Shown here piece by piece: positions 26,671 to 35,472 of a stretch of DNA of 64,000 nt. The stretch comes from DASSJT01 sp963715025 (GTDB lineage: Bacteria > Actinomycetota > Actinomycetes > Actinomycetales > Dermatophilaceae). The stretch is taken from positions 248,001 through 312,000 of the forward strand of contig CAVQQQ010000002.1 of NCBI GenBank assembly GCA_963715025.1, read 5' to 3'. Under the pieces are notes generated by a model. It had not been told where the DNA came from. It saw only the letters and a program-made list of their open reading frames with translations, and did no database searches. The position numbers and the translations under genes were made by a program. Position 1 is the first letter of the stretch; every line of letters starts with the position of its first letter.

Positions 26671-29140
26671 TTAACGCACAGTAGCCGCAAAACCGCCGAT
26701 GCGCGCTATAACGGCGGCCGCAGGGGTGCCCGAACCGTCCCGTCGGCCGGTGGCCGCCGGCAGGTCAAGGGGCACCCCGTTGGCACCGGAAGCTCGCGCT
26801 GGCGTGCTGCCCGCCCAGGCCAGCACCAGCGTGTCCTCGCCCTTGAGGAAGCGGTGGCACCGGACACCGCCGGTGCCACGACCCTTGGCCGGGTACTCGG
26901 CATACGGCGTCACCTTGAGCGATCCGGCCTGAGTCCCCGGCAGCGCAGCAGACGAGCCGCTGGAGGTGACGACGACGGAGTCGTGGCTTGGGTCGACCGC
27001 GCCGAAGAACACCGCTCGCGCACCTTGGCCCAGCCGGATGCCCGCCATGCCGCCCGCCGAGCGGCCCTGCGGGCGCACCGAGCTCGCAGGGAAGCGCAGC
27101 AGCTGGGCATCCGAGGTGATGAAGACGAGGTCCTCGCTGCCAGAGTGCATTTCGGCAGCACCGACGACCTCGTCGCCCTCCTTCAGCGCGATCATCTCCC
27201 AGTCCGACCGATTGCCCGGGTAGTCGGGGTTGACCCGCTTGACCACGCCGGCGGCGGTGCCAAGCGCGACCCCCGGGGAGTCGGCGGCGACCGAGGCAAG
27301 GGTGAGCGGCTGCTCCCCGGCGAGCGAGGTCGACGTAGGCCGCCAGCGGCGCGCCGCCGGACAGGTTCGGCGGCCCGGCGGTGGGCGGCACCATGGGCAG
27401 CTCGAGCGCCGACAGCCGCACCATGCGCGCGCGCGACGTGACGAGGCCGACCTCGCCGCGGGCCGTCGTGCGGACCGCGGCGATGACCGCATCGTGCTTG
27501 CTGCGCGCTCCCTCCACCGGCACAGGGGCGTCATTGGTGGTGCGCGCCATGAGCCCGGTCGAGGACAGCAACACCCAGCAGGGATCGTCGGCAACCTCCA
27601 GGGGCGTGGTCGCCGTGGCCGGCGTGCCCGCCGACTCGAGGAGCACGGTGCGCCGGGGTGTGCCGTGGGTCTTGGCCACCTCGGCGAGCTCGGTGGAGAC
27701 CATCTTCAGGAGCAGCTTCTCGTCGCCGAGGATCGCCTCGAGCTCCTCGATCTGCCGCTCGAGCTCAGACTTCTCGTTCTCCAGCTCGATCCGCGAGAAC
27801 TTCGTCAGGCGCCTCAGCTGCAGGTCGAGGATGTACGTCGCCTGGGGATCGGAGAGGTCGAAGACGTCCATCAGGCGTGCCTTTGCGATGACGGCGTCGT
27901 CGGAGGAGCGGATAACCTGGATCACCTCGTCGATGTCGAGAATGGCGATCAAGAGCCCCTCGACAAGGTGCAGTCGCTCACGGCGCTTGCCCAGCCGGAA
28001 CTCACTGCGACGCCGCACGACATCGGTGCGGAAGTCGACGTAGACGCGCAGCAGCTCCTTGAGGCCCATCGTGCGAGGCTGCCCGTCGACCAGGGCGACG
28101 CTGTTGATCGAGAAGGAGTCCTCGAGCGGTGTGAGGCGGTAGAGCTGCTCGAGCACGGCCTCGGGGTTGAAGCCGTTCTTGATCTCGATGACGAGACGCA
28201 GCCCGTGCTTGCGGTCGGTGAGGTCCTTGAGGTCGCTGATGCCCTGGACCTTCTTGGCCTGCACGAGGTCGCGGATCTTCTCGATGACCTTCTCAGGCCC
28301 GACGAGGTAGGGCAGCTCGGTCACGACGATCCCCGAGCGCCGGGGCGTGATCTTGTCCACACGGGCGGTGGCCCGGGTGCGGAACGACCCACGGCCAGTC
28401 AGGTAGGCGTCCCGGATGCCCTCCAGACCGACGATGCGGCCCCCTGCGGGCAGGTCGGGACCCGGCACGAACTTCATCAGGTCGTCGAGGGAGCAGGTGG
28501 GATGGGCGATCAGGTGCCGAGCCGCGCCGATGACCTCGACAAGGTTGTGGGGGGCCATGTTGGTCGCCATGCCCACGGCGATGCCGCTGCTGCCATTGAC
28601 CAGCAGGTTGGGAAAGGCGGCCGGCAGCACCGAGGGCTGGACCAGCTGGTCGTCGTAGTTGGGGATGAAGTCGACCGTGTCTTCATCGAGGCCGGTCGTC
28701 ATCAGGAGGGCGGCCGGTGCCAGCCGCGCCTCGGTGTAGCGCGATGCAGCCGGGCCGTCGTCGAGCGAGCCGAAGTTGCCGTGGCCATCGACCAGCGGCA
28801 GGCGCATGGTGAACGGCTGGGCCATGCGCACCAGCGCGTCGTAGATCGCGCTGTCGCCATGCGGGTGGTACTTGCCCATGACCTCGCCGACGACGCGCGA
28901 GGACTTCACGTGCGGCCGGTCCGGCCGCAGTCCCAGCTCGGTCATCGCGTAGAGGATGCGCCGCTGGACCGGCTTCAGGCCGTCACGCGCGTCCGGCAGG
29001 GCGCGGGAGTAGATGACCGAGTAGGCGTACTCCAGGAAGGCTCCCTGGATCTCCTCACCGACGTCGATGTCGACGATGCGCTCGACGAAGTCGTCGGGCG
29101 GGGCTGGCGCGGGGGTGCGGGTGCGGGTGCGGCGGGCCAT
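26671..29140 (-). CDS. parC: DNA topoisomerase IV subunit A (ParC/GyrA-type), frameshifted as read
   Basis: DNA breakage-reunion subunit paired with ParE. Start ATG 29140 (MARRTRTRTP). The quinolone-resistance region has HPHGDSAIYDALVRMAQ, the catalytic tyrosine is in ASRYTEARL, and the coiled-coil LENEKSELERQIEELEAIL is typical. The frame breaks near 27328, after PLAAYVDLA; removing one T gives LAAGEQPLTLASVAADSPG and continues through the C-terminal beta-pinwheel to the stop at 26671. Length 3n+1. The C-terminal region is shorter than gyrase GyrA and lacks a clear GyrA box, favouring ParC. An essential gene frameshifted like this suggests sequence error. Confidence 0.9.
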
Positions 29141-29171
29141 GGGGCGGGGCAACTCCTGGTCGTGCTCGGGA

Positions 29172-29855
29172 TCAGCACCCCATCTTCGCCCACCCCTCCG
29201 AGGGCCCAGCACCCGACGCGCCGAACCTGCCCCAGTGGGTCACCTCGGCCGGTGTGCGGCGGGGGCGCCGCGCCGCAGAGCCGCGCGACCCGCGCCCTTC
29301 GGGGGCCTCGTGGCCGAGTGCGACCACGCCGACGAGCCGCCGGCTTCGCGGCACCCCGAAACCCTCCAAGACGGTGGTATGCCGGTCGGCCGTCACCCCG
29401 AAGAACAGTGCGCCGAGCGACTGGTCAACAGCCGCCAGCAGCACGAGCAGGGCGGCCATCCCGGTGTCGACGTCCCAGTAGGGGACCGGCCAGTGGTCGA
29501 GGCTGCGATCCGTCCAGCCCTTGTCGGGCTCGGCATAGCGGTCCAGGTAGGCGTCGGGATCCGACAGGCAGAGGATGAGCACCGGGGCTGCGGTCACGCC
29601 CACGAGCCAGGCATCAGCATGGGCCAGCTGCTCCGGCGGCGTGGACAGCGACCAAAACTGCTCCCGCCCACCAGCCTCGCACAGGACCAGGAAGTCCCAG
29701 CCCTGTGAATACCCGGCGCTGGGAGCCCGGACTGCGGCCTCGAGGCAGCGTTGCACGGCAGCGACAGGAACGGCACGGTCGGGGTCGAAGCGCCGCACCA
29801 TGCGTCGGCGGCGGACCGTCTCGGCGAACTCCACGGCGTCAGTGTGCCGGTGCAT
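29172..29855 (-). CDS. Nitroreductase family protein
   Basis: FMN-dependent NAD(P)H oxidoreductase family. 227 residues. N-terminal RRRRMVRRFDPDRAVP is the phosphate-binding arginine region, followed by AAVRAPSAGYSQGWDFLVL. The C-terminal FFGVTADRHTTVLEGFGVP and LVGVVALGH match the family. The Arg/Gly-rich tail is not conserved. It ends 31 bp before the parC start on the same strand. Substrate unknown; relatives reduce nitro compounds or quinones or act in cofactor pathways. Confidence 0.86.
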   Translation of the reverse strand: MHRHTDAVEFAETVRRRRMVRRFDPDRAVPVAAVQRCLEAAVRAPSAGYSQGWDFLVLCEAGGREQFWSLSTPPEQLAHADAWLVGVTAAPVLILCLSDPDAYLDRYAEPDKGWTDRSLDHWPVPYWDVDTGMAALLVLLAAVDQSLGALFFGVTADRHTTVLEGFGVPRSRRLVGVVALGHEAPEGRGSRGSAARRPRRTPAEVTHWGRFGASGAGPSEGWAKMGC

Positions 29856-29908
29856 GATGGTGGGGCGCGCGGCCGGGGCGACCAGGTCAGCCCCAACCCG
29901 ATCCGCGC

Positions 29909-30493
29909 GTGCGGCGTCAGAGGGTCATGGCCGCAGTCACCGCGCTTCCGCGCACGGCAGAGGGCTGGAGGATGCGCACGCTGGGTCATGTCGAGGAGTA
30001 CACCGGCGAGCACGTGGGTCGCGAGCAGGCGATGCGCGCCGTCTACGACGCCCAGTTCGGCCGGCTCGCAGGGTGGACAGCACACCTCGTCGGCGACCCC
30101 GACATCGCACACGACCTGGCCACGGAGGCCTTCATCCGGCTGGTCCGACAGTTCGACAGCATCGACGAGCCGAGGGCCTGGCTCTACACCGTCACGGCGA
30201 ACCTGGTTCGTGACCACTGGCGCCGGCGCGGGCGGGAGGCCACGGCATACGCGAAGCACCAAGCCGGCAGAGACGAGCACTGGACCGGCCCCGACCAGGC
30301 GACCGTCATCACCGTGCGCCAGGCGGTCCTTGCCCTGCCCGACCGGCTCCGCGTCTGCGTGCTCCTGCACTATTTCGCCGACCTTCCGGTGGCCGTGGTC
30401 GCCGCCCAGCTGGGCAAGTCCGAGGGCGCTGTGAAGCGAGACTTGTTCGACGCCCGCCGCCGGATGGCCGAGCTGTTGGAGGAGTCGCGATGA
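29909..30493 (+). CDS. ECF-type RNA polymerase sigma factor
   Basis: 194 residues at most. Region 2 is seen at VYDAQFGRLAGWTAHLVGD followed by DIAHDLATEAFIRLVRQ and ARAWL-like PRAWLYTVTANLVRDHWRR; region 4 is the helix-turn-helix ALPDRLRVCVLLHYFADLP to GKSEGAVKRDLFDARRRM. Possible starts are GTG 29909, ATG 29927 and ATG 29972; the choice is uncertain. The stop overlaps the start of the next gene by 4 bp (ATGA), the arrangement usual for a sigma factor and its membrane-bound controller. Confidence 0.9.
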   Translation: MRRQRVMAAVTALPRTAEGWRMRTLGHVEEYTGEHVGREQAMRAVYDAQFGRLAGWTAHLVGDPDIAHDLATEAFIRLVRQFDSIDEPRAWLYTVTANLVRDHWRRRGREATAYAKHQAGRDEHWTGPDQATVITVRQAVLALPDRLRVCVLLHYFADLPVAVVAAQLGKSEGAVKRDLFDARRRMAELLEESR

Positions 30494-32016
30494 CCCGGCC
30501 AGGAGGGCGGCAGGGACAACCCCGACCGGGTGCCGGGGGTGATGACGACCTGCGCGGCCACAAGGTCGACGCACTGTTCGCGCGCCAGCGGGCGGCCATC
30601 GAGGACCTGCCGGGTGACGAGGTGCATTGGCAGGCGATCGTCCGGGCCGGTCGGAGCGGCGCCCGCCGCTGGCCCGCCTACGTAGCCAGCGCCGCGGCGG
30701 CGCTGGTGGTCGCCGCCGGGGCCGGGCTGGCCTTCCAGGGCAGCCAGGCCGCCCGGTCCCCGAGCGCGAGCCCGAGCAGCCGGACCGTGGTGCTCTCCTC
30801 CTCGCCCCCGGCGCGTTCCTCGACCGTCTCGCCGACGACCCCGGCGACCCAGAGCGGGCCCCCAGGGGGGACCGGCGCCCTTCGCGTCCCGGTGTCCTTC
30901 GCCATGGTCTCCATGAGCAACGGGGGAGGCGGGAAGATCTTCGGGCTGGGTTCGGCGGAATGCCCGGCCGGGCCGTGCACCGCGGTCGTGGGATCCTCCG
31001 ACGACGGGCGCACCTGGTCCACCCGCGCGTCCTTCACCGACCTCACCAGCCCGGGCCTGAGCCAGAACCCCACGCGGGCGGGCCAGCTCACGGGGATCCG
31101 TTTCGCCAATGCGAAGGTCGGCTACGCCTTTGGGAGCGCGACGCGGCAGACCGTCGATGGCGGCCGCAGCTGGCGCGGTTTCGACGTGGGGGATGCCCTG
31201 GTCCTCTCGCTCGAGACCGACGGCAACACGGTGTGGCTGGTCACCGCCCGGACCTGCCAGGCCGGCACGCCGGGCCAGGCTGGCATGCAGGGCCAAACCG
31301 CCACCCCCGCCCCCACCGGAACGCCCGGCTGCAGCGGGCTCGCCGTGCTGACTGCCACGGTGGGCGACTCGGCCGCGCACGTCGTGCCGGTTCCCGTCCT
31401 GCCCTCCTCGGTGCGCTCCGCGTGGATCGTCATGGACGGCAAGGACGCCTACCTCAATGCGCAGACCGGGGCTGGCGCTTCGGCCGCCCCGGCGACGCCG
31501 GTGCGCCTCACCGGGACACCCGGCCCCGTGGTGCGGCCGACCGACTGTGATCCGAAACGCGATGTGTGGGCCGTTGCGACGGCTCGCGACAGAGGAGCCC
31601 TGTTCGCCGTCTGTGCCGCCGCGGCCAGCACCACCCATGCGTATGCCGTGTCAGCGTCGGCTGACCGAGGGCAGTCCTGGCATCGGCGCAGTGTCGGCGG
31701 CCTGGGGGCCGCCTCAGAGGCCGGTGTCTGGGTCACCGCATCGGACCGCGACCACCTCGTCGCCATTCCCGGCGGACTGCCGGCAGCGGGTGGGTCGGCG
31801 CCGTCGAGCGTCACGGGCCGCGGGGCCAGCCTGCTGACCAGCGAGGACGGTGGCGCCACGTGGCATGAAGCGCGAGTGTCCCGCAAGACCGACGGCTGGG
31901 GCTGGGCAGGTGCAGCGGGAGGCCCGATCGTCTACGCGCTCGACGGCGCCGTAGGCCGGTACTTCCTCAGCAACGACCGAGGAGTCTCCTTCGGAGAAGT
32001 GGACCTTCGCCCCTGA
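30490..32016 (+). CDS. Membrane-tethered Asp-box beta-propeller protein, putative sigma regulator
   Basis: 508 residues. A cytoplasmic N terminus of about 60 residues (DDLRGHKVDALFARQRAAIEDLP) is followed by one transmembrane helix (about 62-80) and a Ser/Thr/Pro-rich extracellular linker. The remainder carries repeated Asp-box/BNR motifs: SDDGRTW, VDGGRSW, ADRGQSW, EDGGATW and NDRGVSF, as in sialidase-like propellers. Start overlaps the sigma gene by 4 bp. By position it may be the anti-sigma factor or its sensor, but no zinc-binding anti-sigma motif (HxxxCxxC) is present. A novel sensor is plausible. Confidence 0.75.
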   Translation: MTRPGGRQGQPRPGAGGDDDLRGHKVDALFARQRAAIEDLPGDEVHWQAIVRAGRSGARRWPAYVASAAAALVVAAGAGLAFQGSQAARSPSASPSSRTVVLSSSPPARSSTVSPTTPATQSGPPGGTGALRVPVSFAMVSMSNGGGGKIFGLGSAECPAGPCTAVVGSSDDGRTWSTRASFTDLTSPGLSQNPTRAGQLTGIRFANAKVGYAFGSATRQTVDGGRSWRGFDVGDALVLSLETDGNTVWLVTARTCQAGTPGQAGMQGQTATPAPTGTPGCSGLAVLTATVGDSAAHVVPVPVLPSSVRSAWIVMDGKDAYLNAQTGAGASAAPATPVRLTGTPGPVVRPTDCDPKRDVWAVATARDRGALFAVCAAAASTTHAYAVSASADRGQSWHRRSVGGLGAASEAGVWVTASDRDHLVAIPGGLPAAGGSAPSSVTGRGASLLTSEDGGATWHEARVSRKTDGWGWAGAAGGPIVYALDGAVGRYFLSNDRGVSFGEVDLRP

Positions 32017-32113
32017 GGACCGGTCGTGTGTCGGTGGGGGACCGGGCGCACCGAGCAGGCGAACGGCGTTGACCTGCCCCATCGCTGGCCGCTGCCCGTG
32101 ACATGCTTCTGGC

Positions 32114-34783
32114 ATGACAGATGCCCTCCCGCCCGGCTACCCGGTGCAGTGGGAGGCCGACGTGGTGCTGCGCGACGGGTCGGTGGCCCACATCCGGCCG
32201 ATCCGGCCCTCTGACGCTGACGCTCTGCAGCGCTTCCACGCCGGGCAGTCGGAGGAGTCGATCTACATGCGCTTCTTCGCGCCCTTGAAGCGCTTGAGCG
32301 AACGCGACCTCGAGCGGTTCACCCACGTCGACTACCACGACCGGGTCGCCCTGGTCGCGACGATCGAGTCCGACATCATCGGCGTGGGTCGCTACGACCG
32401 GGTCGACGACTCGACGGCTGAGGTCGCCTTCAACATCAGCGACCGCTACCAGGGCCGGGGCATCGGCTCGGTGATGCTCGAGCACCTCGCGGCGATTGCC
32501 CAGGAGGAGGGCATCGCCCGGTTCATCGCCGACGTGCTGCCGCACAACCGCAAGATGCTGGGGGTGTTCAGCGAGGCCGGCTACGAGGTGAAGCGCAAGA
32601 TCGAGGACGGCGTGGTCACGGTCAGCTTTGACATCGAGCCGACCGAGCAGTCGCAGGCGGTGCGCCTGGCTCGCGAGCACCGCGCCGAGTCGATCAGCAT
32701 GCAGACCCTGCTGTTCCCCTCGTCGGTGGCCGTGGTGGGAGCCAGCCGCCGCGAGGACTCGATCGGGCACCAAGTCCTGAAGCACATCCTGGCTGAAGGC
32801 TTCAAGGGCGCCGTCTATGCCGTCAACTCCGAGGCGCTCGAGATTCTCGGCCTCCAGGCGCACGCCAAGGTGAGCGACATCCCCGACCACGTCGACCTCG
32901 CCGTCCTCGCCGTCCCCGCCGAGTCGATCCTCGACGTCGTCCGCGACTGCGGAAAGGCAGGGGTGCGATCGCTCCTCGTGGTCTCGGCGGGGTTCGCCGA
33001 GGCGGGACCAGAGGGCGCAAAGCTGCAGTCCAAGCTGCTGAAGCGGGCCCGGCGAGCCGGCATGCGGGTGGTTGGGCCCAACTCGTTCGGCGTGATCAAC
33101 ACCAGCGACTCGGTCCGCCTCAACGCCTCGCTGGCCCCCAGCCTGCCGCCGCCCGGCCACCTCGGCCTGTTCGCCCAGAGCGGTGCGCTGGGCATTGCCG
33201 TCCTGGCGTCCGCGGCGCGACGCAATCTCGGCGTGTCGGTCTTTGCCTCCGCCGGCAACCGCGTCGACGTGTCGGGCAATGACTTCATGCAGTACTGGAT
33301 CGACGACGACAACACCTACGCCGTGGGCCTCTACCTCGAGTCCATGGGCAATCCTCGCAAGTTCTCACGCATCGCCCGCCACCTCGCGAGCAGCAAGCCC
33401 ATCATCGTCGTCAAGTCCGGACTCTCGGAGTACGGCGTCCCGCCCGGTCACCGCGTCCGGCCCACGAAGGCGCGCCCCGAGGCCTTCGAGGCGATGCTGC
33501 GGCAGGCGGGTGTGATCCGGGTCGAGAACGTGCACCAACTCTTCGACGTCGCCCAGCTGGTCGTGCACCAGCCACTCCCCGCGGGCGGCCGGGTGGGGAT
33601 CGTGACCAACTCGGACGCGCTCTCGGCGCTCTCCGCCGACTCATGTGTCAGCTGGGGACTGGAGATCGGACACGGGCCGGTGTCGGTGCACGCGGAGGCG
33701 AGCGGGAGCGAGTTCCGCGTGGCGGTGGAGGCCGCGTTCGCCGACCCGAAAGTCGACAGCGTCATCGCCTGCTTCATCCCACCGCTCGCCACCCGCGACG
33801 AGGACGTCGCTGCGGCGGTGCGCGAGGCGTCGGCCAGCGCTGAGAAGCCCTGCGTCGCAACCTTTCTCGGAATGCGTGGGGTCGACAACGGCTCGTCTGC
33901 CGTCGGGGGCACGGGCGGTCTGGGGCAGGCTAGGGCCATCCCGCTCTACTCCATGCCCGAGGACGCGGTGCGGGCCCTTGCGGCCGCGACCCGCTACGCC
34001 GAATGGCGCAGCAAGGACAAGGGCATGCCAGTCGCACCGGCAGGCATCCACCGGCGCGGAGCCGAAGCCCTCGTCCACGGCATCCTCGCCGATGCCCCGG
34101 AGGGGCGCCCGCTGCGGGCGAGCGAGGTCACCGAACTACTCGGGTGCTACGGCGTCAGCCTCTGGCCGAGTATCGATGTGGGCACGCAGGCCGACGCCCT
34201 GGAGGCAGCGGACCAGCTCGGCTACCCAGTCGTGCTGAAGTCCACCTCGCCACTGCTGCGCCACTCTCCGGGGCTCAGCGGCATCCGGGTCGACCTGGCC
34301 AACCCGAGCATGCTCAGAGACGCCTTCGCGGGACTGAGTGAGCGGCTCGCGCCGGTCGCCGCCAACAGCTTTGCCGTGCAGCGCATGGCGACGCCGGGCG
34401 TGGCCTGTGTCGTGGGCAGTGACGAGGACCCGCTCTTCGGGCCGGTGGTGAGTTTCAGCGTCGCGGGACCGCCCACCGAGCTCCTGGACGATATCGGCTT
34501 CCGGATCCCGCCCCTGACCGACGTCGACGTGTCCGAGCTGATCTCGTCGGTCAAGGCGAGTCCGCTCCTGCACGGGCATCGAGGCGCCGCGCCCGTGCAC
34601 CGAGCAGCTCTCGGCGACCTCATCGCGCGGATCTCAGCGCTTGCCGATGACCTTCCCGAGGTGGCGCGCCTCTCCCTCAACCCGGTCAACGCCCACCCCG
34701 GCGGCGTCGACGTTCTGGGCGCGGAGGCCGTTCTGCAGCCCCCACCCCGGCGCACCGACCCAGGTCGGCGCTCACTCACCTGA
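32114..34783 (+). CDS. Pat-type protein: N-terminal GNAT acetyltransferase fused to acyl-CoA synthetase (ADP-forming)
   Basis: 889 residues. GNAT domain at about 17-180 with the acetyl-CoA loop YQGRGIGSVML. The CoA-binding and ligase domains of the NDP-forming acyl-CoA synthetase family follow (VVGASRREDSIGHQV at about 207, GPNSFGVINT, FAQSGALGIAV), then an ATP-grasp region (ELLGCYGVSLWP to the end). Such fusions acetylate lysines, notably on acetyl-CoA synthetase. The SHTGALAG-type segment carrying the phosphohistidine in active synthetases is replaced here (EYGVPPGHRVRP), so the ligase part is probably regulatory. The GNAT is N-terminal, opposite to enterobacterial Pat. Confidence 0.9.
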   Translation: MTDALPPGYPVQWEADVVLRDGSVAHIRPIRPSDADALQRFHAGQSEESIYMRFFAPLKRLSERDLERFTHVDYHDRVALVATIESDIIGVGRYDRVDDSTAEVAFNISDRYQGRGIGSVMLEHLAAIAQEEGIARFIADVLPHNRKMLGVFSEAGYEVKRKIEDGVVTVSFDIEPTEQSQAVRLAREHRAESISMQTLLFPSSVAVVGASRREDSIGHQVLKHILAEGFKGAVYAVNSEALEILGLQAHAKVSDIPDHVDLAVLAVPAESILDVVRDCGKAGVRSLLVVSAGFAEAGPEGAKLQSKLLKRARRAGMRVVGPNSFGVINTSDSVRLNASLAPSLPPPGHLGLFAQSGALGIAVLASAARRNLGVSVFASAGNRVDVSGNDFMQYWIDDDNTYAVGLYLESMGNPRKFSRIARHLASSKPIIVVKSGLSEYGVPPGHRVRPTKARPEAFEAMLRQAGVIRVENVHQLFDVAQLVVHQPLPAGGRVGIVTNSDALSALSADSCVSWGLEIGHGPVSVHAEASGSEFRVAVEAAFADPKVDSVIACFIPPLATRDEDVAAAVREASASAEKPCVATFLGMRGVDNGSSAVGGTGGLGQARAIPLYSMPEDAVRALAAATRYAEWRSKDKGMPVAPAGIHRRGAEALVHGILADAPEGRPLRASEVTELLGCYGVSLWPSIDVGTQADALEAADQLGYPVVLKSTSPLLRHSPGLSGIRVDLANPSMLRDAFAGLSERLAPVAANSFAVQRMATPGVACVVGSDEDPLFGPVVSFSVAGPPTELLDDIGFRIPPLTDVDVSELISSVKASPLLHGHRGAAPVHRAALGDLIARISALADDLPEVARLSLNPVNAHPGGVDVLGAEAVLQPPPRRTDPGRRSLT

Positions 34784-34856
34784 CCCCGGCCACGCGGGGG
34801 GAGGGTTTCCCCCCGCAGCTCGCGCTGGCGAGAGCGCCGGCGGGTGCTGCGGCACA

Positions 34857-35468
34857 ATGGCGCGCATGGCACCATCGCGCGCGTCCCGAGTCCCGTCCGC
34901 AGCATCGCTCCCAGACGAGCTGACGCGGGCCATCGAGAGGGCCGGCTATTACCCCGCCTTGGTCGCCGACGTCGTTGATGCCGCGCTTGCGGGGGAGCAG
35001 GTCCGATCCCACCTGGTCCACCAGGAGACGACCTTTGACCAGGACGTCGTGCGCCGCCACATCACCGTCCTGGTCCTGACGCCGACCCGGCTGGTCATTG
35101 CGCATGCCGACGACCACCCCGACGAGCCCGGAGGGCAGGAAGAGCTGGCGACCGCGACGACCGAGGGCATCCCCCTCGGAGCGGTCCGCGGGGTGATGAT
35201 GACGCACGTCGTCCCCACGCCGAGCACCTACCAGCCGGGCAGCTTGGGCCGAGAGCTCACCCTGACCCTGGGCTGGGGTGCGGTGAGCCGGCTCGACCTG
35301 CTTCCCGCCATGTGCTCGGACCCGAACTGCGACGCCGACCACGGATATGAGGGCACGGTTGCCTCCGACGACATATCGCTGCGGATCAGCGCTGATGCCG
35401 ACGGCGAGGAGGCCTTGGCCAGTGCCCTCCGCTTCGCCCGGGACCTGTCTGCCAGCATCGGCCGCTAA
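34857..35468 (+). CDS. DUF5998 family protein
   Basis: 203 residues from ATG 34857; a second ATG at 34866 is as likely. Conserved segments LPDELTRAIERAGYYPALVADVVDAAL, LVHQETTFDQDVVRRHITVLVLTPTR and GWGAVSRLDLLPAMCSDPNCDADHGYEG define the family. The CSDPNCDADH motif could bind a metal. Function unknown. In streptomycetes this gene also lies between the acetyltransferase fusion and the phosphodiesterase, as it does here. Confidence 0.9.
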   Translation: MARMAPSRASRVPSAASLPDELTRAIERAGYYPALVADVVDAALAGEQVRSHLVHQETTFDQDVVRRHITVLVLTPTRLVIAHADDHPDEPGGQEELATATTEGIPLGAVRGVMMTHVVPTPSTYQPGSLGRELTLTLGWGAVSRLDLLPAMCSDPNCDADHGYEGTVASDDISLRISADADGEEALASALRFARDLSASIGR

Positions 35469-35472
35469 CGGC

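Noticed and set aside
25237..29140. Programmed ribosomal frameshifting as the cause of the split genes
   Set aside because: The shifts are at unrelated sequences in four adjacent genes, without slippery heptamers plus conserved structures; sequencing error or mutation is simpler.
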